Notes: a model not told the origin generated them from the letters alone. A DNA stretch of 64,000 bases from CAZDKK01 sp964506245 (GCA_964506245.1 CAZDKK010000016.1:1-64000), one strand, 5' to 3'; shown: positions 51,134 through 61,180, numbered from the stretch's first letter. Numbers and translations: made by a program.

Positions 51134-53283
51134 CCGGCGTTCGCGGCTGGTTGGGGCTGCCGGCCGAGCGTGAAGTGGAAGGTAGCGCCGCAGTCGCGGG
51201 CGGCCAGCGGCCAGACCGTGCCCCCCAGCCTCTGAATGATGCGCTGCACCGTGGCCAGGCCGACCCCCGTCCCCGGATACTGGTCCAGGGGATGCAGGCG
51301 TTGGAAAAGCCCGAAGAGCTTGCTGGCGTGAGCCATGTCGAAGCCCTCGCCGTTGTCGCGCACGAAGTAGACACGCTCCCCGGGGTGCCCCGCAGCGGCC
51401 GCTTCCTCATCGGTCAAGACGCCGAACGCGATGTGAGCGTGATCGCGGCGGCTCGTGAACTTCCAGGCATTGTCCAACAGGTTCGCCAGGACTCGCTGGA
51501 TGAGGCGCGGGTCCGTCTCGGCCGCGATGCCGGGGGCGATGGTGGCCGTCACGGAGCGCTGAGGGTCGGCCTCCCTGTGCTGGGCGATGAGCTGACCCGC
51601 CAGTGTGCTCAGGTCCACCGGCTCGCGCACGATCTCGACGCGGGTCATGCGAGAGAGCTGGAGGATGTCGTCGATCATCTGACCCATCCGCTGGGAGGCG
51701 GCGCGCAACCTGCAGAGGTAGTCCCGCCCGGTCTCGTCCAGCCGGTCGTAGTAATCCTCGAGCAGGGTCTGGCTGAAGCCATTCACCCCGCGCAGCGGCG
51801 CCCGCAAGTCGTGCGAGACCGAGTAGGCGAACGCCTCCAGCTCCCGATTGACGGCCTTGAGTTGCGCCGTTCGCTCCTCCACGCGCTGCTCGAGCTGCTC
51901 ATTCAGGGCCAGGATCTCATCCTCTGCCCGCGCGCGCTCGATCGCGGCCCCGATCTGACCGGTGAGGATCTCCAGCGATTCGCGCGTGGCCGTCGGCACG
52001 TTCTGGAACTTCCGCGAGGCGACGTTCAGACACGCGACGACTCTGCCGCCGTGCAACACGGGAAGGATGGCGATGCTGCGCAGACCCTCGCGCAGCCGCA
52101 CCGGAGTGCCCGCCGTGCATAGCTGCGCGAAGTCCATGTAGAGCGGCTGGCCGGACTGGACCAGCCGGGTGCTGTCGCTCTCGGACCCGTAGCGCGCCGT
52201 CGCGGCCAGGAAATCGTCGGACAGGCCCCGGGCGCATCGGAGCTCCAGAGCGCGCGTGAGCGGATCGACGGCGTAGATGCCCCCGCACTCCATCTCCGAG
52301 ATCTCCAGCGCGGCGTCCAGCACGCGGCGGAGCGTCTCGTCGAGACTGAGCGGGGCGCAGAGCGAGGCGCCCAGCTCGTGCTGCACCTGACGGATCCGCT
52401 CCACACGTACGCTGGCCGTGACATCACGGATCACGCCGACGAGCAGCTCCTCAGGGCCGGGAAGCTGCGTGACGGTGACATCCCCCCAGAAGGTGCTGCC
52501 GTCCTTGCGCAGGTAGCGCTTCCTGATCTGCATGCAGGCAGTCTCGCCGCTCAGGACCAGAGGGATGTCGCGCGTCACGATCGGTTCGTCTGGAGCGGTG
52601 ATGTCGGGGACGGTCAGGCGGGTCAGCTCTCCGACCGAATAGCCGAGCATCCGGGCCAAGGCACGATTGGCGAGCAGGACATGCAACTGCCGATCGACCA
52701 CGACCAGGCCAATCTCCGCGTGGTCGAACACGGCCTGCAGGGGACGATCCTCCGCCGTCCCCCGCGCCCGGCGGGCGTGGACGCCATCGGCCGCATCCTC
52801 ATCGGGCAGGACAGCCAGGACCTCGCTCAGCAGGGCCAGGATGTGACGGAGGCACTCGGCCGGCACAATCGGGACGCGGCGGATCGCGGCGAGGTAGGCC
52901 TCGGGGTCATATCCTCGCCGCACGGCTTGCTCCTTGCAGTGCCCCAGGTCCGGCGGTTCGAGCAAGGCCGGTCCGACCGCGAGATACCCGGCCAGCTGCT
53001 CGCGGACGAAAACCGGCGCGATGCCGTGGACCAGGCCGTGTCCACACCGCAGCGTGCCCGGCCGATCACGCGGAGCCTGATGCGGGATCAAGCCGGGATC
53101 CCTCCGGATGCACGGTCCCTCACTGGGGAAGCGTGAGCACAGCGCCACGGGTCCCGGCACAACGATCGGCTCGTGACCGGGGTGGGTGACGAAGGATACG
53201 CCCATGCCGGTCGCGGCGCAGATGTGTTCCAAGATGCGGCTGAACCCGCCTGCCCGCGCGCGCGCCTGGAGGAGTCCTCTCAT
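51103..53283 (-). CDS. PocR-PAS-GAF sensor histidine kinase
   Basis: A cytoplasmic kinase of about 726 residues from the ATG at 53283 (GAGG five bases upstream; a TTG at 53316 is also possible). The N-terminal PocR ligand-binding domain (about 10-165) shows the Cys-rich pattern LCSRFPSEGPCIRRD, RCGHGLVHGIAPVFV and GYLAVGPALLEPPD. A PAS domain follows (about 185-305, AVFDHAEIGLVVVDRQLHVL), then GAF (about 315-470) and a coiled coil. HisKA has the phosphoacceptor in FAYSVSHDLRAPLRGVNGF, and HATPase has NLLDNAWKFT, DNGEGFD and GTGVGLA. PocR domains bind small organic ligands. It may share an operon with the kinase/regulator pair upstream, 124 bases from the regulator stop to this start. Confidence 0.9.
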   Translation of the reverse strand: MRGLLQARARAGGFSRILEHICAATGMGVSFVTHPGHEPIVVPGPVALCSRFPSEGPCIRRDPGLIPHQAPRDRPGTLRCGHGLVHGIAPVFVREQLAGYLAVGPALLEPPDLGHCKEQAVRRGYDPEAYLAAIRRVPIVPAECLRHILALLSEVLAVLPDEDAADGVHARRARGTAEDRPLQAVFDHAEIGLVVVDRQLHVLLANRALARMLGYSVGELTRLTVPDITAPDEPIVTRDIPLVLSGETACMQIRKRYLRKDGSTFWGDVTVTQLPGPEELLVGVIRDVTASVRVERIRQVQHELGASLCAPLSLDETLRRVLDAALEISEMECGGIYAVDPLTRALELRCARGLSDDFLAATARYGSESDSTRLVQSGQPLYMDFAQLCTAGTPVRLREGLRSIAILPVLHGGRVVACLNVASRKFQNVPTATRESLEILTGQIGAAIERARAEDEILALNEQLEQRVEERTAQLKAVNRELEAFAYSVSHDLRAPLRGVNGFSQTLLEDYYDRLDETGRDYLCRLRAASQRMGQMIDDILQLSRMTRVEIVREPVDLSTLAGQLIAQHREADPQRSVTATIAPGIAAETDPRLIQRVLANLLDNAWKFTSRRDHAHIAFGVLTDEEAAAAGHPGERVYFVRDNGEGFDMAHASKLFGLFQRLHPLDQYPGTGVGLATVQRIIQRLGGTVWPLAARDCGATFHFTLGRQPQPAANAGYSISDSRTT

Positions 53284-53407
53284 GGCAACCTCGGGCATCG
53301 GGGGCACGTCGCACAACGTAGGCTCCGGAACGACGCGCTCGATGGACTGCCCCTCACCCGGGAGTATGGACCGGCCCCAAGGCGGTGTCGAGTCTTCTTC
53401 CGCGAGC

Positions 53408-54793
53408 CTAGGGAGTTCCCGGCCTCCCGACCTGCAGCTCCTTGATCAGGCGGTTGAGGTAGGTGCGCTGCACGCCGAGCATCTCCGCCGCCCGCGTCTG
53501 GTTGCCGCCGGCTCGGGCGAGCGCGCTCTGGATGAGCGCCTTCTTGAAGCCCTCCAGCGCGTCCCGATAGGAAAGCGAGAGCAGATCGGGATCGGCCGCT
53601 GGGCCCCCGGCCGCTGCCACGGGCCGCCCGCCTGCGCTGAGCTCCGGCGGCAGCAGATCGGGCGTGAGCAACTCATCGCGCGCCAACACGACCATCCGTT
53701 CGACGGCGTTCTTGAGCTGCCGCACGTTTCCCGGCCAGGCGCAGCGCCCCAGAATCGCGAGCGTGGGTTGGGCGAACCGCAATCGCTCGCGCTTCGTCTC
53801 GGTCGCGAACCGCCGCAGGAAGGCCTCCGCCAGCGGGACGATGTCCTCCGGCCGCTCCCGCAGGGGTGGCAGACGCAGCGTGATCACGTTGAGTCGGTAG
53901 AACAAGTCCTCGCGGAAACGGCCGGCCTTCACCTCCTGGGGCAAGTCACGGTTCGTCGCGGCCACGATGCGGCAGTCTACGCGGATCACCTGCGTTCCGC
54001 CGACGCGCTCGAACTCGCCGGATTCCAGGAAGTGCAGGAGCTTCGTCTGCAGTCGCGGGCTGATGTCGCCCACCTCGTCGAGGAACGCCGTGCCACCCGA
54101 GGCTGCCTCGAGCCGCCCCTCCTTGCGACCGACGGCGCCCGTGAAGGCCCCCTTCTCGTGGCCGAAGAGCGTGGACTCGATCAGCTCGTCGGAGATCGCC
54201 ACGCAGTTGATGTATACAAAGGGTCCGGCCATCCGCGGACTCAACCGGTGAACGTGCTCGGCCAGGACTTGCTTGCCGGTGCCACTCTCGCCCGCCAGCA
54301 GGAGGGTTGTTTCGGAGCGGGCGGCCTGCGCCGCCGTTTCGAGCAACCGGCGCATCACCTCGGACGGCCCGCTCACGAGGCCCCCGCCCGCCGCCTGCTC
54401 CGCCAGCGCCTCGTTGGCCCGCAGGAGCCGGCGCTTCTCGAGCGCGCGGTCGATGACCTTGCGCAAGAGCTCGAAATCGGCCGGCTTGGTGAGGAAATCG
54501 TCGGCCCCGCACTTCATGGCCTCCACCGCCTTCGTGACCGACCCGAAGGCCGTCAACACGACCTTCTGGGCCTGGCACCCGGACTCGCGCAGCTTGTCGA
54601 GCACCGCGCAGCCATCCATGCCGGGCATGGCGAGATCGAGCAGGATCAGATCGAACGCGCTCTGCGCGGTCTGTTCCAGGGCCTCCTCCCCGGACGATGC
54701 CTGCACGACCTGGTGCCCCCAATAGCGCAGCCGATCGGCCAGGGCGCGGCGCAACGCGTCGTCATCATCCACGATCAGGATCGTTGCCCTCAT
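53408..54793 (-). CDS. NtrC-family sigma-54-dependent response regulator
   Basis: A 461-residue activator with a complete, phosphorylatable receiver: DDDD near residues 9-12, the phosphoacceptor Asp53 region in LILLDLAMPGMDG, Thr in VVLTAFGS and Lys in DDFLTKPAD. The AAA+ domain carries Walker A AGESGTGKQ, GHEKGAFTGAVG (intact GAFTGA) and Walker B GTAFLDEVG, followed by AATNRDL and FREDLFYRLNV. A Fis-type helix-turn-helix ends the protein (GNQTRAAEMLGVQRTYLNRL). It starts 12 bases after the stop of the membrane kinase gene, which is its probable phosphate donor. Its targets are unknown; no sigma-54 promoter was found near it. Confidence 0.95.
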   Translation of the reverse strand: MRATILIVDDDDALRRALADRLRYWGHQVVQASSGEEALEQTAQSAFDLILLDLAMPGMDGCAVLDKLRESGCQAQKVVLTAFGSVTKAVEAMKCGADDFLTKPADFELLRKVIDRALEKRRLLRANEALAEQAAGGGLVSGPSEVMRRLLETAAQAARSETTLLLAGESGTGKQVLAEHVHRLSPRMAGPFVYINCVAISDELIESTLFGHEKGAFTGAVGRKEGRLEAASGGTAFLDEVGDISPRLQTKLLHFLESGEFERVGGTQVIRVDCRIVAATNRDLPQEVKAGRFREDLFYRLNVITLRLPPLRERPEDIVPLAEAFLRRFATETKRERLRFAQPTLAILGRCAWPGNVRQLKNAVERMVVLARDELLTPDLLPPELSAGGRPVAAAGGPAADPDLLSLSYRDALEGFKKALIQSALARAGGNQTRAAEMLGVQRTYLNRLIKELQVGRPGTP

Positions 54794-54805
54794 GGTGTCT
54801 CCCTC

Positions 54806-57244
54806 CTAGGCCGACTCGTTCGACGTCTGCCCCCCGCCCGCTTCGTCCGCCGGCGGCAGGGTGCAGGCGAAGACCGCACCGCCCCCGCCGCGGTCGCGGG
54901 CGGACACCTCGCCGTGCATCAGCTCCACGTAGGACTTGACGATGTAGAGCCCCAGCCCGAATCCCTGCTGCGGAGCGTGCGGGCTCCCCACCCCCTGGCG
55001 GAACCGCTGGAAGAGCAGCTCCGGATCGACGCCGCCCAGACCGGGGCCCCGATCACGGACGGACAGCTCCGGTTGGCCGCGGGGAGCGGGTTCCACTCGG
55101 ATCTCGACGGTTCCTCCGCGCGGGGAGAACTTGATGGCGTTGTCCACCAGGTTGAGAACCACCTCGAGGAGTTTCTCAGCGTTTCCTTGGATGGGACGGG
55201 GGTCGCGCAGATCGACCTGCAGGATGACGCCCTTCTGCTCGGCCAACGGGCGCAGGGTGGGCAGCGCCTGGTCGATCACGTCGCTCAAGTTCACGGGGTT
55301 CAGATCGATGCGCACGCGACCTTGTTCGAGCCGGCTGATGTCCAGCAGGTTGCTGACCAACCTGTTCAAGTGACTAGCTGATACTTTTACAGACTGCAGA
55401 TACTGGGCTTGCCCTTCGCCCAGTGTTCCGGCGATCCCGTCCAGGAGGTTGTCGGTCGACCAGAGAATCGAGGCCAGCGGCGAGCGCAGATCGTGCGCGA
55501 CGCGCGACAGGAAATCGCTCTTCAGCCGGTCGAGTTCCTCGGCGCGCCGGCGCGCATCGGCTTCTGCGGCCGCGGTCTGAACAAGTCGAATGCGTTCCAG
55601 CGCCCGCGCCACCTCGCGGGCGGCGTCGGCCAGGAGTCCCAAGTCGGGTTCCACATAGCGCCGTTCGGTTTCCTTGCGGCCGAGGAGGATGGCGCCGGTC
55701 GTCACCGCGTCTACCTGGAGGGGCGCGGCGAGCACGACGCCGGCACGGGCGAAGGCGGCGGGGAGCGGATCAACCTCGATCTCGGGCAGGCTGGTGGCGC
55801 TCGGCGCGGCCGAGGTTCGCGGCGGGAGCGCCACGGCTGCCGTGGACAGGGCGGGCATCAGCTCCGGGGGTACGTTGCCGAAGCCGATCACCTCGCCCTG
55901 TTCTGCGAGTACGACGGCGTGCTTCTGTGGGCGTAGAGTCTCGGCCAGGAACGCATCGGTTACGCGGACCAGGTCGGCCTGAGCGTGGACGCGGGTCAGA
56001 CGGCGGGTCAGGGCACCCAGGGCCTGGCCGTATTCGTGGGTCAGCTTGAAGAACGTGCGGTCGACCCCCTGGCCGATGGCCCGGCGCAAGGGCTGGAACA
56101 TGACCCCCGCGCCGACGCCGATCGCCATGGCGAGGATGAGCGCCGTCTCCGGCGGAATCCCCTCCACGCGCCGGCCGATGATGACGACGAAGGTGAGATA
56201 CAGGCAGACCATCAGTAGTGCGAGGATGGCGTAGATCACGCTGCGTCGAATGATGATGTCGATGTCGAGGAATTGGTAGCGCACTACCGCGAAGACATAG
56301 GCGATCGGAATCGCCAGCTCAAACACGCGATCGAAGGCCGGGCCGAAGGGTGCCGCGACCCCGAACAGCTCCAGGAGCGTGCGCAGGCAGACGTAGGGCG
56401 TGACGCCGACGGCGAAGCCCCACAGGAGCCACTTCACCTGCGCGCGCTCGCGCGCCAGCTCGAGCCTGCGACCCGCGGTGAACAGGATCACGAAGCCCGC
56501 TAGCACCTGAAGGACCAGGAGTGCGTCGGCGACGGATGCTGGGGCCTTCAAGGCCGCGAAGCGCGGGGGGGCACTCACGCTGAAATAGCGCAGGTACGCG
56601 ATGGCCTGCCAGGTCACGAGCCCGGCGGCCATCGCCCATAGCGCCGGCATGAGCCACCGCGCGCGGTCGAGCACGGGCAGCCGGCGTGGGAAGATGAGGG
56701 TCAGGTGCACGAAGATGGGCGGCAACACGGCCAGGCATGTGATCTGGAGAAGGCTCGTCAAGGTCATCGGCCAACCCCGGCAGGCCGGGTGATGGATGCC
56801 GCCGATCATGATCGCCAGGCCGTAGCAGAACGTGCTCCAGAATAGGTCCCGCACCGGTGCCGATGTCGCGCGCGGGGCAAAGAAGAATGTGCTGCCGATC
56901 CAGAAGAGCAGGCCGCTGGCGCAGGTCACGATGAGTCCCGGCAGAGACAGGCTTCTCGGCAGGTTCGCGCTGGCCGACCGTCCCTCGGGGGAGACCACGG
57001 TCAGGCGCGTGCCAGGTGGGAGGCTCTCCGCGAGGAAGCGCAGCTCGGCGCGCGAGCCGGCCGCCTGTCCACAGAGCGATGGTGGCAGCCCCTCGCCTTC
57101 CAGGTGCACCGGGTAGGCCGTGCCGCTGGGAGGGAAATCGGCGGGCAGGGCCGAGAGCTGGGTCTGCAGGTGGAAGGCCCACACGTAAAGGGGCAAGCCG
57201 ACTGCGCAGACTGCGTAGTGAAACCAGGGCCCGACGCGCTTCAT
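54806..57244 (-). CDS. Multi-helix membrane sensor histidine kinase
   Basis: An 812-residue kinase. One N-terminal helix (HYAVCAVGLPLYVWAFHL) is followed by an extracytoplasmic segment of about 70 residues and then about nine more helices to residue 380 (SLPGLIVTCASGLLFWIG, LLQITCLAVLPPIFVHLTLI, VIYAILALLMVCLYLTFVVI). A VRYQFLDIDIIIRRS stretch typical of this ComP-like, multi-helix kinase group precedes the last pair of helices. A GAF-like region follows (about 415-560). HisKA has the phosphoacceptor in FLSRVAHDLRSPLASILWS, and HATPase has VLNLVDNAIKFS, DRGPGLGG and GFGLGLYIV. It is the first gene of a minus-strand operon with the NtrC-type regulator 12 bases downstream, forming a full two-component pair. 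Confidence 0.92.
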   Translation of the reverse strand: MKRVGPWFHYAVCAVGLPLYVWAFHLQTQLSALPADFPPSGTAYPVHLEGEGLPPSLCGQAAGSRAELRFLAESLPPGTRLTVVSPEGRSASANLPRSLSLPGLIVTCASGLLFWIGSTFFFAPRATSAPVRDLFWSTFCYGLAIMIGGIHHPACRGWPMTLTSLLQITCLAVLPPIFVHLTLIFPRRLPVLDRARWLMPALWAMAAGLVTWQAIAYLRYFSVSAPPRFAALKAPASVADALLVLQVLAGFVILFTAGRRLELARERAQVKWLLWGFAVGVTPYVCLRTLLELFGVAAPFGPAFDRVFELAIPIAYVFAVVRYQFLDIDIIIRRSVIYAILALLMVCLYLTFVVIIGRRVEGIPPETALILAMAIGVGAGVMFQPLRRAIGQGVDRTFFKLTHEYGQALGALTRRLTRVHAQADLVRVTDAFLAETLRPQKHAVVLAEQGEVIGFGNVPPELMPALSTAAVALPPRTSAAPSATSLPEIEVDPLPAAFARAGVVLAAPLQVDAVTTGAILLGRKETERRYVEPDLGLLADAAREVARALERIRLVQTAAAEADARRRAEELDRLKSDFLSRVAHDLRSPLASILWSTDNLLDGIAGTLGEGQAQYLQSVKVSASHLNRLVSNLLDISRLEQGRVRIDLNPVNLSDVIDQALPTLRPLAEQKGVILQVDLRDPRPIQGNAEKLLEVVLNLVDNAIKFSPRGGTVEIRVEPAPRGQPELSVRDRGPGLGGVDPELLFQRFRQGVGSPHAPQQGFGLGLYIVKSYVELMHGEVSARDRGGGGAVFACTLPPADEAGGGQTSNESA

Positions 57245-57465
57245 CGCTCCATCCCCACGGGTGCGAGCTCAACACCACCGGAACATACGCGCTCGACTGC
57301 TCCCAGATCGCCCGCGGGCATGCCCGCGGGATCGCCGCATCGATATAAGCCCAAACGGGGCAAATCTTCAACCAGAGCTTGAGTTGCGCGCCCGCGATCG
57401 GATACGCTTGTGGGTGTACACGTGAGAGAGATGGGCAAGTGATCCGATGAAAGGGAGGCACCTCT

Positions 57466-59349
57466 ATGAGAACCCTGTGCGTTTGGCTGACGCTCGGCTG
57501 TCTCGCGCTGCCCGTGCAGGCCCTGGAGCTCGCGGTCAACGGCGGATTCGAGGAGCCGCTTGCCAGCGGCTGGCGCCAGGAGACCCAGGGGAGTGCCTGG
57601 ACCATCGATCGCGCGACGACCTACGACCCTGATCCCGACTACGAAGCCTCCGTGCGCCAGAACACGGGGAGCGGATCGGCCAGGCTTTGCCAGGACGTCG
57701 TCCTGCCTTCGACGGATGTCGAGTTCTCCGTGAGAGCCCGGATCCAGGCCACGGCGACGGCCACCGCCTGGGCGGGCGCGGCCGTGGTCCTGTCCTACCT
57801 GGATCAGTTGGGCAGCCCTCTGGGAGAGACGTACATCTGTGTCAAGACCCTGTACTGCCCTTGGACCGACACGCCGACGACGCACCTGATCTTCGCGCCG
57901 GTCAACACCTGGCACGACTGCGCGTTCAACTTGGCGGACGAGCTGGCCAACCTACCCGGCGTCTCGCCCGCCGCGATTCATTCGGTCCAGGTTTCGCTCC
58001 TCGTACGAGCAGCGGACTGCTGAGGTGCCAGCGAGTACGCGGAGGTCTCCGCGGACAACGTCAGCTTCACCTGCAGCTTCTCTCAGCCCCTCGTCCGCTA
58101 CTACGATCGCGCGATTCTCGACGGGGCCGGCAATGGCGATGGCCGGCTCGACGCGGGCGAGACAGCCGACCTCATCGTGCAGCTCAAGAACTACGGGCCC
58201 GCGACGATCGGCGTGACGGCTCAGCTCCAGAGCATCGATCCCTACCTCGAGATCCATCAGGGCACGTCGAGCTATGGCCCAATCGGTTCCGGCGCTGTCG
58301 CCAGCAATGGAGCGAATCCGTTCTCGGTCGGGGCGGCGGCCTATGCCCCGCACGGCCACGTGGCCGAGGCTACGCTCACGGCGTCCTTTCCCGGCGGTCA
58401 GACGGTGTCCCACCTGCACATTCTACTGGGCAAGTGGAACTACCTCGTGTGGGACCCTTCACCTGATGCGTCCAGCGGGCCGGTCATCCACCAGACGCTG
58501 CACTCGCTGGGGTACGGGGGCACGTTGACATCCCGGTTGCCGGTCGACGACCTGGACGGGTATCAGACGATCTTCGTCAGCCTCGGGATCTACGGGAACA
58601 ACTACGTGGTGTCGGCCGGCTCCGCGGAAGGGCCGGCGCTGGTGGCTTTCCTCGAGCAGGGCGGATGCGCCTACTTGGAAGGCAACGACGCGTGGTACTA
58701 CGATCCGATATCGGGCGGCTTTGACTTCGGCCCCTACTTCGGTATCGATGGAGTCGCCGACGGCGTGGGCGACCTGAACCGCGTGCTGGGTCAGACCGGC
58801 ACTCTTGCGGCAGGAATGAACTTCGCCTACGCGGGCGAGAACGCGTACATAGACCAGCTGGCACCCATCCAGGCAGGCTTCGCGCTGTTCAGGAACAACT
58901 CGCCGAGCTACGTGTGTGGTGTGGCGAGTGACCAGGCGATCTACCGGACGGTCGGGACGTCGTTCGAGTTCGGGGGCCTGACCGACGGCGCCGCGCCTTC
59001 GACCCGGGCGGTCCTGGCGCAGGCCATCATGGAGTTCTTCCTGCCCGTCGACCCGCAGGGTGCGGGTGAGGGCGCCTTGCGTGCCGGGCTGACCTATCTG
59101 GCGCCGGCCCGACCCCAGCCCTGCGTAGGCGAAGCAACATTGCGCTACGGCCTGGCGGCCGGGGGGCTCGTCCACATCGGCCTCTACGATGCGAGCGGGC
59201 GTTGCGTGCGTGTTCTGCTGTCCAGACCGCAGCCGGCCGGGGCCCACGAGCTTGCGGTCGACATGCGCGAGCTGGCCGCGGGGGTCTACTTCATCCGGTC
59301 GCAGCTCGGAGATCGGCTCCTGGCGCGCAAGCTGGTCGTGACGCGATAG
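57466..59349 (+). CDS. Exported FlgD-domain protein interrupted by an in-frame TGA (possible Sec codon or nonsense mutation)
   Basis: One continuous reading frame of 627 residues broken only by TGA at 58021-58023 (codon 186). Signal peptide: MRTLCVWLTLGCLALPVQA, with GGGAGG seven bases before the ATG. Before the stop is a lectin-like domain (NGGFEEPLASGWRQE to SLLVRAADC). After the stop the same domain finishes in the same frame (GASEYAEVSADNVSFTCS). Then come a Ca2+-binding-like region (DGAGNGDGRLDAGETADLIV), a long middle region and the FlgD-Ig-like end (YLAPARPQPCVGEATLRYGL, GVYFIRSQLGDRLLARKLVV). Without readthrough only the first 185 residues are made. The hairpin at 58035-58056 has the AGGTCT loop of the E. 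coli fdhF SECIS. Sec insertion, leaky stop, mutation or sequencing error are all open. Confidence 0.6.
58035..58056 (+). promoter_or_regulatory. SECIS-like hairpin downstream of the in-frame TGA
   Basis: The stem CGCGG/CCGCG (58038-58042 and 58049-58053) encloses the loop AGGTCT (58043-58048). The outer bases G58035-C58056 and T58036-A58055 also pair around one mismatch. The loop begins 19 bases after the TGA. Bacterial SECIS elements lie directly after UGA with a short stem and a G in the first bases of the apical loop; E. coli fdhF has the same AGGUCU loop 17 bases after its UGA. The bulged U of fdhF is absent. Confidence 0.4.
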
Positions 59350-59403
59350 GGCTCGCGACCGCGATTCGCCCGAAAGAGCCCGGCGACATCCCGGCGATCT
59401 GTA

Positions 59404-59437
59404 CGGTCCGCGAGCGGGGCTGCCCGCTCGTGGACCG
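59404..59437. terminator. Strong bidirectional hairpin terminator
   Basis: A 15-bp stem, CGGTCCGCGAGCGGG against CCCGCTCGTGGACCG, with one G-T pair and the four-base loop GCTG. It lies in the 115-base gap between the FlgD-domain gene and the convergent POT transporter gene. A second small inverted repeat, TTGACG/CGTCAA (59451-59468), overlaps the transporter stop codon. There is no T-run. Confidence 0.65.
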
Positions 59438-59464
59438 CGAGTGCGGCCGATTGACGCAGCGCCG

Positions 59465-61018
59465 TCAAGTCGTCGCTTCGTTGTTCGTACGCTCGTGCGG
59501 CGACACGATCGCCTTGAGCGGCCGGCTGAGAGCCCAGATCGCCAGGCCTGCGGCTACTCCCAGGATGGTGAGCATCATGAAGAAGACCGTACGGGGCATC
59601 TTCTCCCAGAAGGTGCCCAGGAACCCACTGAGGTAGTTGCCGAAGAAGCTCGACAGGAACCAGACCCCCATCATCATCGAGACGATGCGGGCTGGCGCGA
59701 CCTTGGTGACGAGGGACAGGCCGATCGGGGACAGGTAGAGCTCGCCGACCGTGAGCACCAAAGTGGTGCCGACCAGCCACATCACGCTGCGGCGATCCTC
59801 CGGCGCCATGCCCTGCGAACCGATGATCATGATGACGAAGGAGAGGCCGAGCAGGAAGCACCCGATGGCCATCTTGATCACGCTCGAGGGTTCAGACCGG
59901 CGGCGGGACTGCCAGGCCCAGACGATGTTGAGCAGGGGAGCAAAGGCGAAGATCATCAGCGGGTTGAACGACTGGTACCAGGTGGATGGCATCGTCCAAC
60001 CCAGCACGTTCCAGTTGGTGTTTCGGTCGGCCCAGAGCTGCATGGTGTTGCCCTGCTGCTCGTAGACGCCCCAGAAGATGATGTTGAGCGCGCAGAGCGT
60101 GACCAGCGCGCCGACGCGCAGTCGCTCATCGCGCCCCAGGGAGAGCATCCACCGCACGAAGAGGTAGATCAACACCAGCAGCGCCACGAGCAGGATCGCG
60201 ATCCGGAAAGACTTCGCGAGCGCGACCAGCACCGTGGGCAGGCCGACGATCAGAGCGAGCAGGCCGGCTGAAACACCCACGATGTAGACGGCGATCGAGC
60301 GGGCCGCGACGGGCGCGCTCACGCGCTTGGCCGCCGGCTCCTGGCCGAGGTAGCGCCGGCCGGTGAGGTAGAGGATCAGGCCGAGCACCATGCCCACCCC
60401 GGCGGCGCCGAAGCCATAGTGCCAGCCGACGGTCTGACCGAGGGTGCCACACACGAGCGGGGAGAAGAACGCACCCAGATTGATGCCCATGTAGAAGATG
60501 GTGAAAGCGCGATCGCGCCGGGGATCGCCCTGCGCGTAGAGGCCACCGACCTGGGTGGAGATGTTCGGCTTGAACGCCCCGTTGCCGAGGATGAGGAACA
60601 TCAACGCGAGGAAGAAATAGCGTTCGGCGGCCATGAGGAAGTGGCCGATCGCCATCAACACGGCGCCCAGGACCACGGTTCGGCGCTGGCCGAGGACGCG
60701 GTCGGCCAGCATTCCGCCGAAGAAGGGCGTCAGGTACACGAAGGCGGTGTAGAGCCCGTAGATCTGCGAAGAGAGCGGCTGGTTCTGGAGCGGCCCGAAG
60801 ACGGACTCGAGCACACCTTTGAGGACCGAGAACCCCAGGACCCGCTGGCCGACGTCCGGGCGCAGGAAGAGGTGATCGACCATGTAGAGCACGAGGAGCG
60901 AGCGCATCCCGTAGTAAGAGAAGCGCTCCCACATCTCGGTGAAGAAAAGGACGAACAGGCCCGGGGGATGGCCCAGGATCGTGCGCTGGCGGGCGGCCGG
61001 TGTGTTCAAGCTCCGCAC
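59465..61018 (-). CDS. POT/PTR2-family proton-coupled peptide transporter
   Basis: A membrane transporter of about 517 residues from the GTG at 61018 (a TTG nine bases downstream is the alternative). The family fingerprint is clear: FFTEMWERFSYYGMRSLLVL (E-x-x-E-R-F-x-Y-Y-G) in helix 1, FFGGMLADRVLGQRRTVVLG between helices 2 and 3, LGNGAFKPNISTQVGGLY, RDRAFTIFYMGINLGAFFSP in helix 5 and a GELYLSPIGLSLVTKVAP segment in helix 10. About 14 helices are expected. These carriers import di- and tripeptides with protons. The gene fits with the exported proteases and the cytoplasmic dipeptidase in this window. Confidence 0.94.
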   Translation of the reverse strand: MRSLNTPAARQRTILGHPPGLFVLFFTEMWERFSYYGMRSLLVLYMVDHLFLRPDVGQRVLGFSVLKGVLESVFGPLQNQPLSSQIYGLYTAFVYLTPFFGGMLADRVLGQRRTVVLGAVLMAIGHFLMAAERYFFLALMFLILGNGAFKPNISTQVGGLYAQGDPRRDRAFTIFYMGINLGAFFSPLVCGTLGQTVGWHYGFGAAGVGMVLGLILYLTGRRYLGQEPAAKRVSAPVAARSIAVYIVGVSAGLLALIVGLPTVLVALAKSFRIAILLVALLVLIYLFVRWMLSLGRDERLRVGALVTLCALNIIFWGVYEQQGNTMQLWADRNTNWNVLGWTMPSTWYQSFNPLMIFAFAPLLNIVWAWQSRRRSEPSSVIKMAIGCFLLGLSFVIMIIGSQGMAPEDRRSVMWLVGTTLVLTVGELYLSPIGLSLVTKVAPARIVSMMMGVWFLSSFFGNYLSGFLGTFWEKMPRTVFFMMLTILGVAAGLAIWALSRPLKAIVSPHERTNNEATT

Positions 61019-61180
61019 TCCTCCCCACGCCCCTTGGCCGGGGCGGATAGACTCGCGGCGCGGCGGCTGGGCTGCCGCGCCGCACACCACGAGGCGCGGG
61101 TCGAGGGTGCCCCGCGCAGCCCTGCCCAGCGACTGCTCCCGATCTTTCCCCCGACGGTCGCCAAACCCCTGCCCGGATCG

